Source of the DNA: Physcomitrium patens
Lineage: Eukaryota; Streptophyta; Bryopsida; Funariales; Funariaceae
Assembly (NCBI RefSeq): GCF_000002425.4
Contig: NC_037263.1
Coordinates: 8,817,673-8,881,672 of the forward strand
Reading direction: 5' to 3'
Length of the DNA stretch: 64,000 nt
Shown here piece after piece: positions 36,425 to 50,300 of this stretch. The notes beneath the pieces are model-generated. The model was given only the letters and a program-made list of their open reading frames with translations. It was not told the origin of the DNA and ran no database searches. Each line of letters begins with the position of its first letter. Position 1 is the first letter of the stretch. The translations under genes were made by a program, and so were the position numbers.

Positions 36425-38672
36425 AAGGCATGGTCAACAAGCATAGAAGGTTTGATGCAAGGAACATCACTACATTTCTCCAAGTATATGTCAAAGAGAT
36501 GGAAGCATACGAAGTCTTGGAATCTTGTTATACCTTTGGTTTTGAATTGGCATGTATTCTTGAAATTAAAAAGAAGGTGAAGGATTTGCACCGAGATAAT
36601 TTAAAGGCTTGAAGCAACTTTGAGAGGAGCTTAAGAAATGATTATTTTGATAAGGATTTGGAAAGAATCATGAAGAGGTTGTTTTTGGAATGGATTTAGC
36701 AATGATCGAGGAGGTTTATAGCCTCTAACAAGTTGCTTAGGGAATTTGAAAAAAAAATCTCTCAACTCTCATCTTTAAAGAGATTTTTTATTGCATGCAA
36801 GGAAGATTGAGCTCTTTTTGTAAATAATAGATGAAATATTAGAAGATATATTTTTTGTCTTTTTGATTGATAAGTCCATCAATAGAGGTTTAACTAATAA
36901 TTGGAGGAAAGTTGAAGATGCGATGCTATTAGAGACCAAGCAATGGAAAATAAAAGCAAAAAGAAGAGCTTTGGGGCATGAAGCTCTACCACCTATAATG
37001 CCAATTATTCCATAAATTCTTGTGACAACTATTCCAATCTAAGAGACATATAAGATTCTTTCCAAAGACATCCTTAAAGAGCTAGTTAAAAGCATAAAAG
37101 AATTAAGAATAGAGATGAGTGAATTGAAAAAGAGCCAAATAATTACTTCTATGCATGCATTGGAAGGATCAAAGAAATTTGTTAAGAGGTGCATATATTA
37201 TTATAGTCCCAAGCATAAAAGAAAAAATTACTCCAATTATGATGAGTACTTAAAAAAAAATCATCTTCTTCAAAGAAAGTAGAGTTAGGCTTAGTACTAT
37301 AGAATAATCTTTGGAACTCAATTTCAGAAGAGAAAGTATGAAGAAGCTTGTAGAAGACTTTGTTAGAAGAATAAGTAGATTGCATGTGAAAAAGGTAAAA
37401 TCTTATTTCATTAAAGTAGGTATCAGAGGCACAATGGCTATTTTGAGGCCACCAAGAGAGGCTTTAGTTAGAATTATATAAGCTATTAGAATTGCAATAG
37501 GTTGAAATGACCTAATTGATGCTATTAATATGAAAGTTTTTTTAAGTAATAATAAGAATTTAGAGGATCAAGATACCATTGTGAAAAAAAAAAAAAAAAA
37601 AACTAGATCCTCTCAAGAAGATGTGATAGAGCTATCCAATAAGAGAACGCTACCAAAGATTAGATAGTCTAGTCAACGAAAAGAATGACTTTCCTACCTA
37701 AAAGCTCAATTAGTGCCTTTATCTCAATCAAGGAGCAAAGTTAGAGTTCAAGAAAGTAGAATAAAAGTCAAGAAAAAAGAAGGCTTAGATAAGCCTAAAA
37801 ATAAAATTCCTTCTTATAAGCTTTAATTGAACATAAAAAGTTCTATTGATATGAAGAAAATTTTAGAGGAGAAGATTTTTGATGCAAAAATTAAGTTCAC
37901 TTTGAAGGAGGCACTTAGCATTGCAAAGAAGGATTTTCATGAGCTTATCATTGATGTCATTAAGAAAAAGAGACAAATGATGGTAAAAGAATTTATGGTA
38001 AAGACATTGGATTCTTATTTGACAAAAGAAGATGACCAAAATATAGGACAAGTCTTATCTCAACTTTGTATACCTATGTTTGAAGAAATTCTACTTAAAA
38101 AGAAGGAGATGACTTCTCAAGGCCATGGTAGAGGTAAAAATTAAGGAAAAGTAACAAATAACAAAGAAATAAAGCATAGTGTAGACATAAATGAGATAAA
38201 TATGTCTAATTTTACTTTTCATGGGAGGTTTGAAGGTGAGAGAATGAATGCTCAATTTTTACATCTTTTTTGAGCTAAGGCTACTATAGAGGCTTAAATA
38301 AGACTAAAAGACCTCAAGAATCACACCTTGGTATTTATTAATCATGTATCAAAAATCAACATCATATCAAAGAGGATTTATAAGATAGGCAAGTAAGCTA
38401 TTAATGTTAATTATAGATAGATGTTGAGAGCCCCCAACAATGAGCAAGGTGATTTATATGGAGCATGTCTAAGAATTGAGGATGTAGAGGTAGAACAAAA
38501 AAAATTTGTACAAAATTCTACTACTTATGCTATCATTTTAGAACAACCTTATATCATTGTTAAGAGAATGGAGATCAAAGTTTTAGATGATGGCTCTTAC
38601 TATGTAAGAATTAGAGACTATGATGAAAAAAAATTAGTGCAATTCTTCATGATAAGATCAGATCATGAATAA
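36425..38672 (+). pseudogene. Fossil N gag, linker and protease
   Basis: Homologous to A 2964-5100 on the other strand. The segment at 36430-36612 matches the gag start of A (RFDARNITTFLQVYV against QFDGRNISRYLRCYV). 37827-38144 matches the linker (FTLKEALSIAKKDFHELIIDVIKKKRQ). 38421-38672 matches the protease second block (IILEQPYIIVKRMEIKVLDDGS). Strongly weathered; no product is expected. Confidence 0.65.
37584..37602 (+). repeat. Poly(A) tract
   Basis: About 19 A in the gag-linker region of fossil N. Confidence 0.85.
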
Positions 38673-39710
38673 AATAGAGATCAATTTAGAAAAGGACTTT
38701 TGAGGACCAATGAGGTATTTTCAGATTTCTAAAGAGTATCCCTATAGCATAGAAGTATAAGGATGCAAGTGAGTCTTTTATCCATACATTGTCTAATAAA
38801 AATAGCTTTGAGTGTGGATTTTTGGATTTGACAACTCCAAAGGTTTTGAGATTTCAAAAGATTGAAGATTTAGGTCATATATTTAAGGATTGGATGAAGA
38901 AATATGAAAAAAAATTAAAAGGGTTGGATATGATTTTAAGTAATAAGTATATTTTGGATGTTATTGAAGAAGAAGGGTTTAAAGATAATTATATAAAGGA
39001 ATTGGCTTTGTATATAGATGGAAGTAGAATTAATGTTGTTATAGAACTTTATTCAAGATAAATATATGAAAAGATTTTAGAAGTTTTTAGGATGCTTGAA
39101 GTAGTTGATAGTCATATAATATTGCAAAAAGCTATGGTGTAGACTAAGTATAAAATCATGGCCAAGAAGATGAAGATTGTAGCAACTCAATTACTTCAAG
39201 ATACCAAAAATATATCAAAGAAGTTATTATAGAGCTAAGATTTAGGGAGGCAAGAATGATTGATAATAACTTTAGTAATGAATCTATAGATAAGTTGAAG
39301 ATTGGAAGCGATGATTTTTTGACCAAGGTGGAGAGGAGGAAGTTTCTAGAGATGCTTTCCAAATATAATAAGGCTTTCATCTTTACACTTGAAGAAATTA
39401 ATTGTGTGGATCCTAGCATAGTAGCAGCTATGGTTATTTTTATTGTTCTATATGTGCTTTGAGATTTGAAGCCTATTTTGGTGCTAAAGGCTTTGTTTTC
39501 CAAATTGATAGATTTATTGAATGAAAAGGTCAAGATGGGTATCTTTGAACCATTTATTGCACCTTACTTCAATCAATGGCTTATCATGCTAAAGAAGTCT
39601 AAAATTCTTAGGTTTATTTAAGACATGCAACCGACCAACAAGGTAAGTATTAAGAATATGGGGTTTGGACCAATGGTAGATGAATTAGTAGAAACTTTTG
39701 TCGAATATAC

Positions 39711-40938
39711 TATGAATCATCAAATCAACTTATTAGTTATTTTAGGATAAAAAAAAATATATTTAGATTCCTTAAAATTAAAATATATGATGAGTAGTGT
39801 AGAAAACCTTAGACAAATAAAAAATTAGAATGTTAGTTGTAAAAATGGAGTCTTAGTAAGACTTAGAGGAAATTATTTTAGTTAATTTAGTACTTTTATC
39901 TATTATTGAGTATTAAAGATTATTTATTAAGATCAATATTTAAATTGGCTTTATATCTATATGTATTACTTATTAAAAATACTAAAAATATTAATTAGTA
40001 GTTAAAAGAAGCATAAAAAAGAACATCACATCTTTTTAGTTACTTATATAAAAAATAGAATTTATAGTTGATTTAAATTAATTTTATTATTATAAAAAAA
40101 TCACCACAGTAGAAAAATATATCTTTAAATTAATATTAATATTATAAAAATACTATAAGAATTTTTAGAATTTATTTATAATTTATTAAGAATTTTTTAG
40201 GAATTTTTAGAGTAATTTTCAAGACTTTAGTAAAAATAAATTTTACTACCTTGAGAGCCATTATGAAGAACTAGAGCAAGAATTGAAAGCTTAAAAAGGT
40301 TCTTAGGATAATTAGATTTTTTTAAACACCATAATAAAGTTGAATTTTTAAAATAGTTGGTTTTACTAATAGAAAATAGGAGGACCAATAGTTAGTATAA
40401 TCCTTGTAAGAAGGAAGGTGCACAAGTTCCATATAAGTTATAGCACCTTAAAGATAGTTAGGAGGATAAGACTAAGGCCTCATGGCCTCTCTTAAAAAGC
40501 CCATATATAATACATGTGAGTCTTAGTGATACTCGAACCTTTGATCTATAAATAAATTATTTTTGAGATAAAATATTTTTATTTAATTTTTTATTTATTT
40601 ACTTATTATTTTTAAATCTTCATGATTTATTCATAGTAACTTGGATTTATATGTTTCTTATACCATTCAAAAGATAAAAAAATTAAATTTTTAAAATTTT
40701 ATTTTTATTTTTATTTTTTATTTTTTATTTTTTATTTTTTATTAGATGAAAATTTATTAAATAAACTATGATTAGTTTTGTACTACAAAATTGCTTGATT
40801 GCATTTATTTTACTTTTTTTTGTGTTTTACTTCTTCTTTTCTTGTTCTTGCTACTTCCACTTTATACCATCAATTACTAAAAATTCTTAAATAAGGCCAT
40901 GTTATAATTTAGATTGAGGGATAAAATTTACCTTCACA
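39711..40938 (+). repeat. R-type LTR (R2), solo, in fossil N
   Basis: About 1,228 bp, the same length as R3. It starts TATGAATCATCAAATC and ends ACCTTCACA. Flanks TATAC and CATGC are compatible with a 5-bp duplication altered by transitions. It interrupts the RT of N. It contains T-rich low-complexity sequence (40690-40745). Confidence 0.7.
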
Positions 40939-41510
40939 CATGCCATTTACTCTAGTAGAAATTTATACTTGGATTATGATCAATTTCAATTAGCAAAAGA
41001 AAATAAAAATCTAACTACTATAAAGTTTCTTTTGGATCTAGTATACATTTATACCTTGGTGCAAGGTGCAACTAATTTTGTGGCTCATATGCAAAATACA
41101 ATGAATAAAATTTTAATAGAGTTTGTGCCAAAGAAGACCATACTCTTTTTGGATGACATTCCAATAAAATATTGCAAAGATGAGGGTAAAGATTTGACTT
41201 TGACAGAAGATGGATGCTATACATTTGTAAAAAAATATATTAAAGATATAAAGCATATTTTGAAAAGACTTGAAGAAATAAATCTCACTTTATTCTTTAA
41301 AAAATCCACATTTGAATTTTAAAAAATTATAATTTTGGGGAATTTAAATGAAAGCTATTGAAGAAAATAAAATTTAGATAAGATAAACACTATAGCAAGT
41401 ATCAAAGCATATAGAAGTATCACCAAAGTAAGAAGATTTTTAGATATTTGTGTATTTTATTATATATAGATTTTTTATTATACTCATATTGCAGAAGCTT
41501 TGTATTAACT

Positions 41511-41514
<4 letters not shown>

Positions 41515-41546
<32 letters not shown>
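41515..41546 (+). repeat. Poly(A) tract
   Basis: A run of about 32 A inside the RT-RNase H region of fossil N, at a place that is ordinary coding sequence in element A. Confidence 0.9.
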
Positions 41547-41547
<1 letters not shown>

Positions 41548-42711
41548 ACATAGGATGAAAAGCAAGCGTTGACCATCAAATGATTAAAGGTGGTTTTGAA
41601 ATTAATACCAGTGTTAAGGCAAGTAGACAATAATTATAGAAGATCAATGATAGTAACTATTGACTCAAGTCCTATAGCCATTAAATAGACTATTGAACAA
41701 GATGATATAGAAGATAACTAGTTTGCAATTGAGTTTGGATCAAAGATTTTCATTAAAAAATAAAGAGCTTATCTACAAATAAAAAGGAAGCTTTGGAATA
41801 TACTTATTGCATTAAAGGCTAAAAAAAATTACTTAATAGATACTCATGTGGTATTAGAGACTGATTCTTTACTTTTGTTTAGAATGGTTTTCAATTGTAC
41901 TACACCAAATATTATTATGCTTAGATTGATTATTTTTATTAAGTCTTTAAATCCTATTTTGATACACATTATAGATAAAAAAAATAAAAAAATAAAAAAC
42001 TTAATAGCAAATATGTTGTTTAGAGCTAGATACTCAAGAAAGAAAGAAATGCTCACATAAGAGGAAGATAGAAACTTAATCCAAGGCTTTATATTTACTA
42101 TAAATAGAAGAGATTAAGGTGATGAAGTTCTATCCTTCAAAATTGATTTGTATGAAGAGAGGTTGAAAGATATTGGCTTATATATGAGTACAATTGAGAG
42201 GCAAGAGGGTTGATTGGATAAGACCTTTATCGATATTAGGTACCAATTCTATAACTATCTTTTACGTAGTGGATTCTTATAGAAAAGGCTAGAGAAGAGA
42301 GATAATGTGTCATTGAAAGTGGTGGATGATTTGGAAATCAAACACAAAGTATTGGTGAATTTCATGATATATTATGGACTAGGAATAATGGAGTTTGAGC
42401 TACCTAGACTTAGATCAAGGAGTACTATTGGTGGAAGGACTTATACAAAGATGTAGAGGAATTTGTAAGATCTTATAAAAAATACCAATTATAACTCAAG
42501 ATGAATTATAGAGATGATTTATGCTCTACTTATGTACTTGTTATTCATTTTTAATAGATGATTTATTTGGTTGCCATGCTAATAGAACTTTTGGACATAA
42601 AGTATTTAGTTATGGCAAAAGAAGAACTCTCCAACTATATAGAAGGAAGGACATTAAGGTCAAAGTCTATAGAGGTGGTATATTGGTTTATTTTGAAGGA
42701 TATTATATGTC

Positions 42712-43943
42712 TGTGAGGATAATATTCACTCTTCAATCTAAATTATAAGATAGACTTAATTAAGAGTTTCTTATAATTGATAGTATGAAGTAGAAGTAGC
42801 AAGAATAAAGAATAAAAGAACAATACAAAACAAGTGAAACAAGTGCAATCAAGCAATTATACACTATAAACTAGTCATAGTCTATTTATTAGATTTTTAC
42901 CTAGTAAAATATAAAAGTGAAAAATAAAGAAAAAATTTTTAGATAGATAATTTTTTATCTTCTCAATGTCATAAAAACATATAAATTTAAGTTATTATGA
43001 GTAAGTTATGATAGATTAAAGATAGAATGTAAATAATAGACAAGTTAAGTGAATAATTTTTACCTCAAGGATAACTTGCTTAAGAGATCAAGAACTCGAG
43101 CCTCACCAAGGCTCCCAAGTAGTATATATGAGGTGTTTAAAGAGTCCTTGAGGCCTTAGTTTTATCTTCCCACATGTACCCAAGGTGCTACAATCCATAT
43201 TGGACTTTTACACCTCTCTTCATACAAGGACTAGATTAGCTACTGGTCCTTCTATTTTTTATAGGTAAAATTCACTTTTTTTGTATTTCAAACTTCACCA
43301 TGGTATTTAAAAATACCTTATTAGTCTAAGATTCTTCTATAGCCTTCAAATCTTGCTTCATTCCTTCATAATGCCTCCCAAGGTGGTAAAATTCAATTTT
43401 ACCAAGGTCTTAAAATCTTCTATAAAAATTCCTAAAAAATTCTAAATAAATTCTAAATAAATTATAAAAATATATATAATATTTTTATAATGATATTATT
43501 TATTTAAGGCTATATTTTTCTACTTTGGTGATTTTTTATAGTAATAAAATCCTATTTCCTAAAGAATTATTAAAAATACATGAAGTTTTCTTCATACTTC
43601 TTCTAACTATTAATTAATCATTAATAGGATTTTTATAAGAAAAAAATATAGATAGGAGGCCAATAAAGACTTTGGTCTAAATAACTAATCCTTAATACTT
43701 AATGATAAGTAAAAATACTAAATTAATGAAAATAATTGCCTCTAAGACTTATTAAGACTCCATTTTTATAACTTTTCTTCTAATAAGACTTTTATAACTT
43801 ATAAATATTTTTAAATTCTAATAAATAATAAATTCTAAGAAATAGTCAAATAGAATATCTAATCTTAATATTTATATAAATAAATAACTTAAAACTATAT
43901 TTTTAACCAATCCACTAATTAAGATGCATTAATGGGATTCACA
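42712..43943 (-). repeat. R-type LTR (R3), solo, with TSD ATGTC
   Basis: 1,232 bp in minus orientation, with ends TGTGAGGATAAT and GGGATTCACA. A perfect 5-bp duplication, ATGTC, flanks it (42707-42711 and 43944-43948). It interrupts the integrase of N. The LTR family has TG-CA ends but no internal region was seen in this window, so its autonomous partner is unknown. Confidence 0.82.
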
Positions 43944-43948
43944 ATGTC

Positions 43949-44785
43949 ACTAGGGTGAGCTTGACATGGCAAAGGCATGTGATTTCTTTATAAGGTATAG
44001 GGGGTAATTGAAATTGACTACCTCCTATAATCTTAAAGCTAATGATAAGAATGAAAAGATGCACCTTCCAATTATTCAAGATTTGTTTAATGCATGTAAA
44101 AAACAAACAAGGTTATAGCCCAAGCTTTTGTTATTTTCTTTATAAGCAGATACGATTACTTATAATATAGATATTAACTATATTTCAATAGAATTGATAT
44201 TGAAATAAAAGTCCTAATGCCTATAAAGGAGTCTATTCTTTCTTAGTTATTTTTATCTTAAGAAGATGGCATTAATAAAGAAAGATTGTTAAAACTTTGA
44301 TTCACCAACTAAAAAGATTGCTCAAGAATCATCAAGTTACTATAAAAAAGTATAAGGTAATAAGGTTAAATAATAAAGAAAGATTTAATAAAACTCATTA
44401 ATTGAGACGTAAGCCAATTAAAGTAGGTAATTGGATTTTTTTTATGATAGAAGTTTGATGCATCAATACACAATTCTTTGTAAATTTGCATGGTGTTGGT
44501 TTGGATCCTATGTGATAGTTGAAGTGAATAATAATGTAATTTATTTTCTTCAAGAGTTTGATGGGACACCATTGAAGAGTAAGATTGTAAGAAAGTTAAT
44601 TAAAGTCTTCAAGTAGCAAAATAAGATAAATTATATAGAAGATTTAGATATTTTTGAGCCTCAATATTTTGATCAATAGTTCAAAAATGATATAACCCAC
44701 AATAACTCTGACTCTAATGATAGTGGTATTGTGGTTTACTTCTTTAGTATATACTAGAATATGTACATGTTTGGAGGAGGTTTGT
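43949..44785 (+). pseudogene. Fossil N integrase C-terminus and 3' end
   Basis: The remainder of the integrase, with the C-terminal module at 44431-44616 (WFGSYVIVEVNNNVIYFLQEFDGTPLKSKIV), then an acidic tail and a purine-rich GGAGGTTTG just before an LTR start at 44786. It matches fragment O1 at 30169-30468. Confidence 0.65.
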
Positions 44786-45762
44786 GTCATGATGCACTTA
44801 ATTTAAATACATCAAAGTTATTTAGAAGGTAATTAATTTCACTTATAAGAAAGGATAAACATAATGCTAATATATTTATAAATTTGAATAGAATTTAGAA
44901 TATGAGGTTGTTGGCTTGAATGGATTATTTGAACTTGAGGATTTTTAACTTTTAAGATTAGATACTCAACTATATAGTGGTTCAAGGCAGATATTGGAAG
45001 AAGATTAGGGTAGGAGTTTTGGAATCAAGTAGGATTTTTTTTGCTAGAATTTTTGATAGCAGAGATTTAATACTGATTCAGGTTTTTTTATGCTACTTCT
45101 TATATTATTATCTTTTTGTATTGATATTTGAATAAAAACTAGATCTGGTTGAGAACTTTTCAATAAGCTATAGCACACAAGAAATAGAGCTATGAGGGGG
45201 AGATCTACAAATTTTTGATAAAGGAATTGCTAGAATTTTTTACAATGGAGATTTAACACTTATTTAGATTTTTCTATGCTACTTCTTGTATTTTTATTTT
45301 TTGCATTCATATTTATAAGAAATCTAGATCTGATTATGAGCTTTTCAACAAGCCATAGCACGTAAAAAATAGAGCTATAAAGAAAGAGATCTAAGCAAAT
45401 TTGTAGAAGGAGATTGTTGGAATTTTTGGGCAATGAATTTTAAGACTAAGTTGGGATTTTCTATACCATTTATTGGATTTCTTTCTTTCTTTTTTTTATT
45501 CTCAATGAGCTAAAATTTGCCTAAATTGAATTAATAATAAGTAAATTTTAGATATTTTAGTAAAAAGGAATTTAAATTTGAGATAAGAATTAGAGATTGG
45601 ATGGATCCAAATATAAGAAAGAAATTAATTTAAAAATTTTACCTAGCCTTTGAACTGCCTTTTATATTTGATTTTGTTTGGAACAACATTGTGCCTTCTT
45701 ATAACCTAATTATAATCAACGATCCCATATTCTCCTAAGAAGGCTTGCCTTCTAAACATCAA
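44786..45762 (+). repeat. Probable 3' LTR start of fossil N with 187-bp tandem repeat
   Basis: Starts TGTCATGATGCAC directly after the purine-rich end of N. It contains a tandem repeat with a period of about 187 bases: units start at 45041, 45227 and 45414 with TTGCTAGAATTTTT, and AGCCATAGCACGTAAAAAAT-like text recurs in each. S3 begins at 45763. Confidence 0.5.
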
Positions 45763-47373
45763 TGTCATGATGTAACACAATTAATAAATGAAACATAGAA
45801 AAAAATATTATATTATAGAATATCTTATTTCAAAATATTATAGCATATTATTTTAAACATATAGATAATAGTTAAAAATATAATAAAATTAAAAATTGCT
45901 AATATTGCCTTTTTACAAAATAAGCTTCTATTTACTTTGTAAGACCATAAATAATACAAAATAAATTAGATTAAAAAACTAAATTATATAGACATATATA
46001 AGTAGAAATTAAGAGTATATTTTTTAAGAAATTACCTCAAGAAGCCAAGAATTGATATTCAAAGAAGATTAGTTGTTAATCTAGATCAAAATCTAATCTC
46101 AAGGCACAAAATTGGCACTTATAATGACTTTGGGATTTTTTTAAAGATTAAAGAGTGAGATGTGGGAGTGGACTTCAAGAGATATTTTTAGGCATTGGTT
46201 TCATGTCATTTTGATCAATATTGAGATTTTAAAGGATTTTCAAAATTAATAATGTTTTTAATAGAATTAGGTTTAAAAAATAAAACTATGTTTGTAAATT
46301 TCAAGATTTCTTGAGTTCTATGGAATGTAGGTAGGTAAAATTTGGGAAATATATTAGCATATTAGTTGTGAATGTATTTGAAAATTTTAAGATTAATTGA
46401 ATGGTTAAATTAAAGTATATGAGGGTTTTATGGATTGAGGTCTTAAAAATTAGAAATTAAAGGTTAGTAAGTATTTTTAAGAAGTTTAGGAATCTATCAA
46501 TTAGATTGAAGTGAAATATTTTTATATAAATACTAGATTTGATTTCCAACATTTATGTGAAATTTGAGATCAATTCAATAGTTAAGAAAGGAGATATTGG
46601 TACTAAAAATTCAGTATTCAAGTTGAAATAAAATATCATTTAATACTTGATTGGATTATCTTGCATTTCTTTAAATTAATAAGTATAGTCAATTTAATCT
46701 TTCTAGTGCTTCTTTCTAACTAAGATATTAAGAAGTGTAAAAATTTTGAGTTTATATTAATGGTTCAATTATTAGTTATTAAGGTTCCATTCTGCAATAG
46801 GATTTATTAAGAGCTTGTTTAAGATCTGAGATTAGAATTAGGATTTACTTAGGATTTGATTTAAAATTTGGATTAGATTTTTTTAGGATTTTTTTAGGAT
46901 TTAAGGTTATATTAGGATTTCATTAGGATTTGATTTAAGATTTAATTAAGGTTAATTTAGGATTTCAATTAGAATTTAATCTAAGGTTTGATTAAAATTT
47001 TATTAGGATTTCAATTAGGATTATATTAGGATTTTTATTATTAATATTTTATTATTTTTTTTTTTTCTTTAAATTTTTATTTTTCATATTTCTTGAAGAT
47101 TCTTATTATTTCTTTAAGGATTTATTTTTATATTTTTTTTAAGTTTTTTTTCATTTTTTTTTTTTTTAGATTAAATCATGACTTCTTTGTGTTTCTTTTG
47201 TGACTTCTTTTAAATTTATTTGAATAAGTTAAAGTTTGATTGGATTTATTAAGAATTACTTGAAGTTTATTTAAGGCTCTATTATACTTGGTAGAATTGT
47301 TATTGCATTTTTATTTACCTTCTACAATTAAGTGTCTACTGCATTTTCAAGCAAGAATACATGTAATATAATA
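45763..47373 (+). repeat. S-type LTR, weathered (S3)
   Basis: Starts TGTCATGATGTAACAC and ends ATACATGTAATATAATA. It is collinear with S1 (61226-63059), including the AAGGCACAAAATTGG block and a degenerate block of TTAGGATTTGATTT repeats (46795-47040). AT-shifted; about 1.6 kb. No ORF. Confidence 0.7.
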
Positions 47374-50300
47374 CTTATAAATATAATTGATAAGCAATAA
47401 GATTGACTTGTTTACAAATAAAAAAGATTTAAGCCTACAATAGTCCAACTTATTACAAAGATGAATAGTCTTGATATTTTGACAAAGTAATCAATCTTGT
47501 CAACTATGTTAAATTATGATTGTTCCTTATGATAAGAATTTCCATTGATTTTTTGTTGTTCTTGAGCTTCCTTTAATTTTACCTATATTATTGCATGTAG
47601 CTTTGATAAATTATTTGTCAAAATTTTTGTTGCAAGATTATTAACTTTTAAAAAGTCAAAAATACTGTTATAGATAATAACCATAATTAACAAAAAAGAA
47701 ATGATATCTGTTGAGTAGAAGAATGTACCAAATTATTGCATGCAAAATCTATCAATAGAAAAATAATTCTACAATAATGATAATGATAGTATACCTCAAA
47801 TACTACTCCAAAACTTAATTCATTTTTTTTTTTTTTTTTTTCCATAAGTTTAATGATAAAAAGCCAAAAAAAAATTTATATCCACCTCTAAAAACTTAAA
47901 AAGGGTTTTTCAAAATCTTAATACAAATTGAGTTTTCTTATCTAATATAATATTCTTGAATAATCTATGATAGCAATAGATATTGTTAAAAAAAAGCTTA
48001 GCCATTTTTTTATATGTGATATATTTTGTACATAGTACAAACTGAGCCATCTGGATAAAATGATCTACTATCACAAATATAGAATCATACAAATTTGAAA
48101 CTAGAAGATCTATGATAAAATTCATAGAAATAAAAGATCATAGTTGTTCTAAAATAAATAATGGCTGAAAAAATCTATAAGATCATTGACAAGGAGTTTT
48201 GAATCTTGAATGAATATCAAATGATTGTACAAAGTCTTTAATTGCCTTTTACATTTGAGGCCACCAAAAATTTCTTGATATTGGGTCGAAAGTCTTGTTG
48301 TATCAAAAATATCCGACTGATGGAAAGTCATGACGAGCTTGAAGAATACATAGTTATGATTTTTCTTCTAAAATATATATATTTATTCTTCAAAATAGAA
48401 TATATTATTCTTAAAATTGAATTTAAAAGTATCATAAAACTTAGAAGAATTATTTTTAATATTATAAAAAAATGATCAAAAGATATACATGATTGAATTT
48501 GTTTGATAAAGGTTGAATCAATAGTCAATTTTTATTTATTTTTTTAAAGGTGAAAATGCTCTAAATTTAAGAAAATATTTCTTTTTTGATTAAAAATGTA
48601 TCTATTTTTTTATATATAAGATTAGAATATCTAAAAAAAGGTCTAAAAAATCTTATTTTTTGAATCAATAAGTAATCTTAAAATCTAATCTTCATAAAGA
48701 CATAGTCCAATAGATTTAGCAATAATTCAAAACACATGCCAACATGAAGTACTTGAGGTTCTTATAATTTGTATATACAATGGCTCGACTAAAAGTGTCA
48801 TCTAGATAATAATGTTATTCTTAAAATGAATCTATGATTGCAAGAAGTTCTTTGTCATGGATCTCATAGTTAATCTCAGCTACCAAAAATTTCTTGGAGT
48901 GAAAAGCTACAAGGTAGAGCTTGTCATTTGCTTCTATTTATAATAAAACATCACCTATAGAAAAGTTTGATTCATCTATTTCTATAAATAATGCCTTAAA
49001 AAAATTTATGTGATATAAAATCATTACAAAAATAAATATTGTTTTTAAAGCTTCAAAAGTTGCTTTGGCTTCTTTGCTCTATTTAAGTTTATCTTTACAT
49101 ATCACATGTGTAAGAGGAGTTATAACTTTGAAAAAAGTTCTTAATGAAGATCTTATAATAAAAAATAAATTCCAAAAAATATTACACTTTTCTAATTATT
49201 TTTAAATTTTTTTTAATCAATGATAGTTTGAACCTTCTTTAGATTCATTATTATTCCTTTGTTGGAAATAATGTATCTTAAGAAGTCAACTTGAGTAGTA
49301 TAGAATATACTCTTTTCTATCTTGGCATAAAATTCTATATTTTTAAATTTTTGTAACACATATCAAACATAAGATTCATATTCTTTTGTATTCTAAAAAT
49401 ATATTAGAATATTATTTAAATAATAAAGAATAAAATTATTAAGAAACTTATAAAAAATATCATTTATGAGATGTTAAAAAATAACTATTATATTTGTAAC
49501 TTCAAAAGGTATGACATTATATTCAAAATATCTATATTTAATTTAAAAAAAAATCCTTCATTCATCTCCTTTTTTTATGTAGACCAAGTTCTAAGCTCTT
49601 TGTAGATCTATTTTTGTATAGATCTTTATTTAATTGAGTTGATTAAGAGGTCCTATAATCAGAAATAGGAGATATTTATTTTTGATGGTGATCTTGTTAA
49701 GTCCCCGATAGTCTATATATATTTGTAAAGATCCATCATTTTTTTATAAATAAGATAAGAGCTTTTGTTGGAGATTTCAAATGATTTATGAAGTTCTCAT
49801 CAATGTACTCCTTTAATATAGCTAACTTATTTTTTGATAAGTTATAGATCAATCTCAATGGTGGTTGAGTTCTTCTTGTAAATCAATTAAATAATCATAG
49901 GATTGATGCTTTGAAAGAATATTTATATTCTTTTTTTCAAAAATATCTTAAAAATCTTCATATTGCCTAAAAATACTACTTGATGTTCTTTAACCATCAG
50001 AAATAGATATGGTATATATAACAAAAGATAATCTTTCTTTTGCTATAGTAATAAAAGCTTTTGTACCTATCAATAAAGATTTGAATGTATTAGACTTATG
50101 TATTTTTACTTGACTAACAAAATTTTGGATCAAACTACAAAAAAATTAAGATTATAAAAAATCCAATCTATTTAAGGATTATATTTTTTTAATCATAATA
50201 GTCCTAAAATAACCAAATTAAATGGAAATAATAACAAATTAAATATTACCATACTATTATGATCTTTAATTGCTACATCTAATGGAATAGTCTAATGAAT

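Larger units (their letters stand above)
38780..42711 (+). pseudogene. Fossil N pol: RT, RNase H, integrase core
   Basis: The linker at 38789-39061 and the RT N-terminus near 39256-39700 precede the R2 insertion. RT resumes at about 40940 with LDYDQFQLAKENKN and FLDDIPIKYC (active site near 41150). A tether and RNase H region lies at 41.6-42.06 kb, and the integrase zinc and core region at 42.15-42.71 kb, where R3 begins. A poly(A) run (41515-41546) sits inside. The relatives in A are 145-2022. Confidence 0.65.
36271..44785 (+). mobile_element. Family A fossil N, interrupted by two R LTRs
   Basis: The plus-strand order is gag start (near 36430), gag body (36.6-37.2 kb), linker with KAKIKFTLKEALSIAKKDFH (37827-38144), protease (38421-38672), RT N-terminus (39.25-39.7 kb), RT with FLDD (40969-41322), RNase H (about 41.6-42.06 kb), integrase core (42.1-42.7 kb) and integrase C-terminal module (44.43-44.62 kb). 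R2 and R3 interrupt RT and integrase. The left part lies beyond the TA run and its 5' LTR is not seen. Very AT-rich, with dozens of breaks: one of the oldest elements here. Confidence 0.75.

Noticed and set aside
36430-36612. Small plus-strand ORF of about 60 codons that could be a host gene
   Set aside because: Its text aligns with the gag start of family A (RFDARNITTFLQVYV against QFDGRNISRYLRCYV), so it belongs to fossil N.
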